From positions 1 to 7,106 of the forward strand of contig JABUTE010000075.1 of assembly GCA_021443825.1 (NCBI GenBank): DNA of 7,106 nucleotides, given 5' to 3'. Made by a program: the position numbers and the translations under genes. Positions 5,654-7,106 of the stretch are shown here, piece by piece. A model generated the notes under the pieces. That model made no database searches, was not told the origin of the DNA, and worked only from the letters and a program-made list of their open reading frames with translations. This DNA comes from Bacillota bacterium. Its GTDB lineage: Bacteria > Bacillota > Clostridia > Peptostreptococcales > Anaerovoracaceae. Numbering within the stretch: the stretch's first letter is position 1; every line of letters starts with the position of its first letter.

Positions 5654-6561
5654 AAGCACATCAGAAGGATCTTCATGGTGCCGCCGCAGACCATGCCTTC
5701 TGCCTCCTCTGTATCCTGACTCAGATCCACGGCCAGGGTCCTGGTTTGACCGCTGCCAAGGATCTCTTTTGCGTTCTTTACGGCGATATATTCGGCAAGA
5801 CCGCCTCCGATGGAGCCGATGCAGCGCCCCCCGGCGTCAACGGTCATAACACTGCCCGATTTGACGGGGGTGGAGCCGACGGTCTCATAGACCAGCAGCA
5901 GCACCTGCGCGCCGCTTTCCTGCGCGATGGTCTGCACCACCTCCTCCGGAAAGGTCTCCTCAACAAAAACAGTGCTTCGGGAATTTCGTTTTACGTTTTT
6001 TCTGCGCTCTCGGATCAGCTCTGCCATAATGGAAACAGCGATCTCTTCTGCTGTCAGCGCGTTGATGGAAAGGCCGATGGGGGTGTGGATCATGTCCAGC
6101 CGCTCCTGCGGGATCCCTTCCTCTGCCAGCTGCGCCAGCAGCAGGGCTGTGCGTTTGCGAGAGCCCAGCAGTCCGATGTAATAGGGAAGGTGTTCATCCA
6201 ATACGGCATGCAGACAGACAGGATCGCATGTATGCGACCGGGTGGCAATGACCACGTAATCGCCGGGGCCGACAGGAAGCGTTCCGATCGCTGCTGCAAA
6301 CTCGCCGCAGATCACCCGGCTTGCCCGGGGAAACCGATCCGCATTGGCAAACTCCGGACGGTCATCCACAACGATGATATCAAAACCGACCATCACTGCC
6401 ATAGTATAAAGGCAGAACGCAATATGACCGCCGCCCAGGATGATCAGCCGCTCTTTGGGCCGAAACAGCCTGGTATAGGTCTTTCCCTCGATCTGAAATT
6501 CTATTTTTGCCGTGTTCCCGGCTTTTGTCTGCGCGAGAACCTGTTGAAACTGGTTTCTCAT
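5650..6561 (-). CDS. xdhC: XdhC/CoxI-family Moco sulfuration and insertion protein, domain order inverted
   Basis: XdhC binds Moco, helps its terminal sulfuration and hands it to xanthine dehydrogenase-family enzymes. Here (303 residues) the Rossmann domain comes first: LIILGGGHIA at 39-48, VVDDRPEFAN at 64-73, ATRSHTCD at 106-113, GLLGSRKR at 130-137 and IGLSINALTAEEIAVSI at 162-178. The CoxI-type domain follows at about 215-303, with GSTPVKSG (229-236), GSIGGGLAE (249-257) and MVCGGTM near the end. In textbook XdhC the CoxI domain is N-terminal and the Rossmann domain C-terminal. The usual Cys of GGGCVE is Leu here. The ATG at 6561 is the only reasonable start; the preceding sequence has no strong Shine-Dalgarno. 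It is the first gene of the - strand operon, about 90 nt downstream of a good promoter, and its TGA overlaps the yqeC ATG. Confidence 0.93.
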   Translation of the reverse strand: MRNQFQQVLAQTKAGNTAKIEFQIEGKTYTRLFRPKERLIILGGGHIAFCLYTMAVMVGFDIIVVDDRPEFANADRFPRASRVICGEFAAAIGTLPVGPGDYVVIATRSHTCDPVCLHAVLDEHLPYYIGLLGSRKRTALLLAQLAEEGIPQERLDMIHTPIGLSINALTAEEIAVSIMAELIRERRKNVKRNSRSTVFVEETFPEEVVQTIAQESGAQVLLLVYETVGSTPVKSGSVMTVDAGGRCIGSIGGGLAEYIAVKNAKEILGSGQTRTLAVDLSQDTEEAEGMVCGGTMKILLMCL

Positions 6562-6656
6562 ATATCTGTGTCCGAATCGATCCGTTCGTTTTTAGCAGCT
6601 GCCGTTCTCTTTCTTTGCGAAAACACGCTCTGCCCGCTTATATCGCATATACGGTA

Positions 6657-6686
6657 ATTATACCACGATACAGCTGCTTTTTCCAA
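6657..6686 (-). promoter_or_regulatory. Sigma-70 type promoter of the xdhC-yqeC-yqeB-GNAT operon
   Basis: On the - strand, a consensus -10 TATAAT (6657-6662) is preceded by TGG, giving an extended -10 (TGnTATAAT). TTGGAA (6681-6686) stands 18 nt upstream as a -35 box matching 4 of 6 bases. The predicted start near 6650 leaves a leader of about 90 nt before xdhC. The leader shows no riboswitch-like fold that I can recognise, and it is too short for a Moco-type riboswitch. Confidence 0.75.
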
Positions 6687-6722
6687 AAACGAAAAAGCCT
6701 GCGGACGCTCGATCGCAGGCTT
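6681..6722 (-). terminator. Intrinsic terminator upstream of the xdhC promoter
   Basis: AAGCCTGCG (6695-6703) pairs with CGCAGGCTT (6714-6722) around a 10-nt loop. Reading the - strand, the stem is followed by TTTTTCGTTTTTGG. It would stop transcription coming from the tRNA side. Its T tract runs into the -35 box of the xdhC promoter. Confidence 0.75.
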
Positions 6723-6730
6723 CCTATGAT

Positions 6731-6759
6731 CCGATGCCCTCTCGGGTTCAAGTCCCGCT
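6731..6759. repeat. 29-nt direct repeat, copy 1 (T-arm-like)
   Basis: These 29 bases are identical to 6893-6921. The repeat contains GGGTTCAAGTCCCGCT, which is the T arm of tRNA-Pro (6979-6994) in inverted orientation, preceded by CCGATGCCCTCTC. It follows a terminator hairpin when read on the - strand. Confidence 0.9.
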
Positions 6760-6767
6760 GAAGTACA

Positions 6768-6796
6768 TGAAAAAAGACCGTCCGAAGACGGTCTTT
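6768..6796 (-). terminator. UUCG-tetraloop intrinsic terminator after the tRNA-tail copy
   Basis: AAAGACCGTC (6773-6782) pairs perfectly with GACGGTCTTT (6787-6796). On the - strand the loop is UUCG closed by C-G, an exceptionally stable tetraloop, and a run of six T follows. It sits just after the truncated tRNA-Pro tail copy, in the same arrangement as the terminator behind the real tRNA-Pro. Confidence 0.88.
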
Positions 6797-6797
6797 C

Positions 6798-6817
6798 TGG
6801 TCCGAGTAGCGGGACTT
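6798..6817 (-). repeat. 20-nt copy of the tRNA-Pro 3' end (tRNA remnant or attachment-like repeat)
   Basis: The - strand reads AAGTCCCGCTACTCGGACCA, identical to the last 20 nt of tRNA-Pro(GGG) at 6969-6988. It covers part of the T loop, the T stem 3' strand, the acceptor 3' strand, the discriminator base and CCA. The other parts of a tRNA are absent upstream, so it cannot be functional as a tRNA. Confidence 0.88.
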
Positions 6818-6819
6818 TC

Positions 6820-6837
6820 GCGGGGGCCCTGCCCCGC
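6820..6837. repeat. GC-rich hairpin
   Basis: GCGGGG (6820-6825) pairs with CCCCGC (6832-6837) around a 6-nt loop, next to the tRNA-tail copy. No T tract follows, so it is not a terminator. The role is unknown. Confidence 0.5.
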
Positions 6838-6873
6838 TGAACGGCCTCGCTTTTCCCCTTTCCGGGCTCGGCC

Positions 6874-6898
6874 CATCGGGCTGCACCGCAGCCCGATG
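6874..6898. repeat. Perfect 11-bp hairpin overlapping repeat copy 2
   Basis: CATCGGGCTGC (6874-6884) pairs with GCAGCCCGATG (6888-6898) around a 3-nt loop. Its right arm runs into the second 29-nt repeat. No T tract follows on either strand, so it is a structured spacer rather than a terminator. Confidence 0.65.
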
Positions 6899-6921
6899 CC
6901 CTCTCGGGTTCAAGTCCCGCT
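6893..6921. repeat. 29-nt direct repeat, copy 2 (T-arm-like)
   Basis: Identical to 6731-6759, 162 nt away. Bases 6906-6921 form a perfect 16-bp inverted repeat with the T arm of tRNA-Pro (6979-6994), with the tRNA-Pro terminator lying between the two arms. Confidence 0.9.
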
Positions 6922-6931
6922 TATTTTCAGA

Positions 6932-6962
6932 TAAAACAAAAGGAGCCTGACGGCTCCTTTTT
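6932..6962 (-). terminator. Intrinsic terminator of the tRNA-Gly/tRNA-Pro transcript
   Basis: AAAAGGAGCC (6938-6947) pairs with GGCTCCTTTT (6952-6961) around a 4-nt loop. On the - strand the stem is followed by a T-rich GTTTTAT tract. It lies 7 nt after the encoded CCA of tRNA-Pro. T runs on both sides would let it work in either direction. Confidence 0.85.
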
Positions 6963-6968
6963 GTTTCA

Positions 6969-7045
6969 TGGTCCGAGTAGCGGGACTTGAACCCACGGCC
7001 TCTTGACCCCCAGTCAAGCACGCTACCAAACTGCGCTATACCCGG
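6969..7045 (-). tRNA. tRNA-Pro (anticodon GGG)
   Basis: This is a complete 77-nt tRNA with encoded CCA (6969-6971). The acceptor stem CCGGGTA/TACTCGG has one G-U pair, the D stem is GCGC/GCGT, and the anticodon stem CTTGA/TCAAG holds the loop CTGGGGG. The anticodon GGG is at 7009-7011. The T arm is GTGGG-TTCAAGT-CCCGC. It reads CCC and CCU codons. Four bases separate it from the tRNA-Gly upstream, so the two are cotranscribed. Confidence 0.95.
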
Positions 7046-7049
7046 ATAT

Positions 7050-7106
7050 TGGAGCGGAAGACGAGATTCGAACTCGCGACCCTCGCCTTGGCAAGGCGAT
7101 GCTCTA
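7050..7106 (-). tRNA. tRNA-Gly (anticodon GCC), 5' end outside window
   Basis: The - strand shows the end of the D arm, the anticodon stem TCGCC/GGCGA with loop TTGCCAA (anticodon GCC at 7090-7092), the T arm GCGAG-TTCGAAT-CTCGT, the acceptor 3' strand CTTCCGC and an encoded CCA (7050-7052). Some 17-18 nt at the 5' end (acceptor 5' strand and part of the D arm) lie beyond the window. Confidence 0.93.

Larger units (their letters stand above)
6562..6968. other. 407-nt non-coding region between xdhC and tRNA-Pro
   Basis: No credible protein gene is present. In order from xdhC it holds the leader and promoter of the - strand operon, a terminator (6681-6722), a 29-nt repeat copy (6731-6759), a UUCG-loop terminator (6768-6796), a 20-nt copy of the tRNA-Pro 3' end (6798-6817), two GC-rich hairpins (6820-6837 and 6874-6898), the second 29-nt repeat copy (6893-6921) and the tRNA-Pro terminator (6932-6962). 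Peptides readable across it are out of place among tRNA-derived repeats and look spurious. Confidence 0.8.

Noticed and set aside
5654..5659. GTG start for yqeC at 5659
   Set aside because: The ATG at 5653 forms the usual ATGA overlap with the xdhC stop, and neither start has a clear Shine-Dalgarno that favours the GTG.
6562..6650. Moco riboswitch in the xdhC leader
   Set aside because: The leader is only about 90 nt and shows no multi-helix fold or terminator or anti-terminator arrangement that I can recognise.
5746..6657. 303-codon open frame on the + strand opposite xdhC
   Set aside because: The opposite strand encodes an unmistakable XdhC, and this frame runs over the xdhC leader and shows no recognisable domain.
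6731..6921. CRISPR-like direct repeats (29 nt)
   Set aside because: There are only two copies, with a 133-nt gap containing terminators and a tRNA tail, and no cas genes; the repeat is tRNA-derived.
6638..7021. 127-codon open frame on the - strand across tRNA-Pro and the repeats
   Set aside because: It translates tRNA sequence and terminators; repeated peptides such as RDLNPRGHR and KSRYSD come from the tRNA-derived repeats, a common spurious annotation.

Overview
The window looks like a chromosomal segment of a fairly GC-rich anaerobic Firmicute, most likely a Clostridia-type lineage. This is inferred from gene content and protein style: a clostridial-type molybdopterin-binding protein with a Cys-rich tail, yqeB and yqeC, a clostridial MoaE type, strong GGAGG ribosome binding sites and tRNAs with encoded CCA. 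I cannot name the species.

Left half (1-3299, + strand): a tightly packed molybdenum cofactor (Moco) biosynthesis operon, entered in mid-gene. The order is a truncated MoeA-like molybdopterin-binding protein, moaA, a fused mobB-moaC, and a fused mog-moaE. Junctions are 3 nt, 3 nt and a 4-nt ATGA overlap. Together they supply GTP to cyclic pyranopterin monophosphate (MoaA, MoaC), sulfur insertion (MoaE), molybdopterin adenylylation (Mog), metal insertion (MoeA-like) and a GTP-binding adaptor for cofactor maturation (MobB). No moaD, moeB, mobA/mocA or molybdate transporter lies in the window. The operon ends at a strong hairpin (3328-3373) that also faces the convergent operon.

Middle (3396-6561, - strand): a second compact operon read right to left, xdhC, yqeC, yqeB and a GNAT acetyltransferase gene, with overlaps of 4, 17 and 23 nt. 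YqeB and YqeC are the accessory-protein signature of selenium-dependent molybdenum hydroxylases (xanthine dehydrogenase or purine hydroxylase type with a labile selenium ligand). XdhC carries and sulfurates Moco for such enzymes. The left operon would therefore make the cofactor and the right operon would tailor it. The hydroxylase structural genes and selD are not in view. A good extended -10 promoter (6657-6686) precedes xdhC.

Right end (6562-7106): no protein gene. It holds tRNA-Pro(GGG) and a truncated tRNA-Gly(GCC), both on the - strand, three intrinsic terminators, and a repeat region. That region has a 29-nt exact direct repeat and a 20-nt exact copy of the 3' end of tRNA-Pro including CCA, each next to its own terminator hairpin.

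The most notable points are the two Moco fusion enzymes with a possible internal start for free MoaC, the divergent MoaE domain, the inverted domain order of XdhC, the CX2CX2CX4C tail on the MoeA-like protein, and the tRNA-tail and terminator repeat unit.
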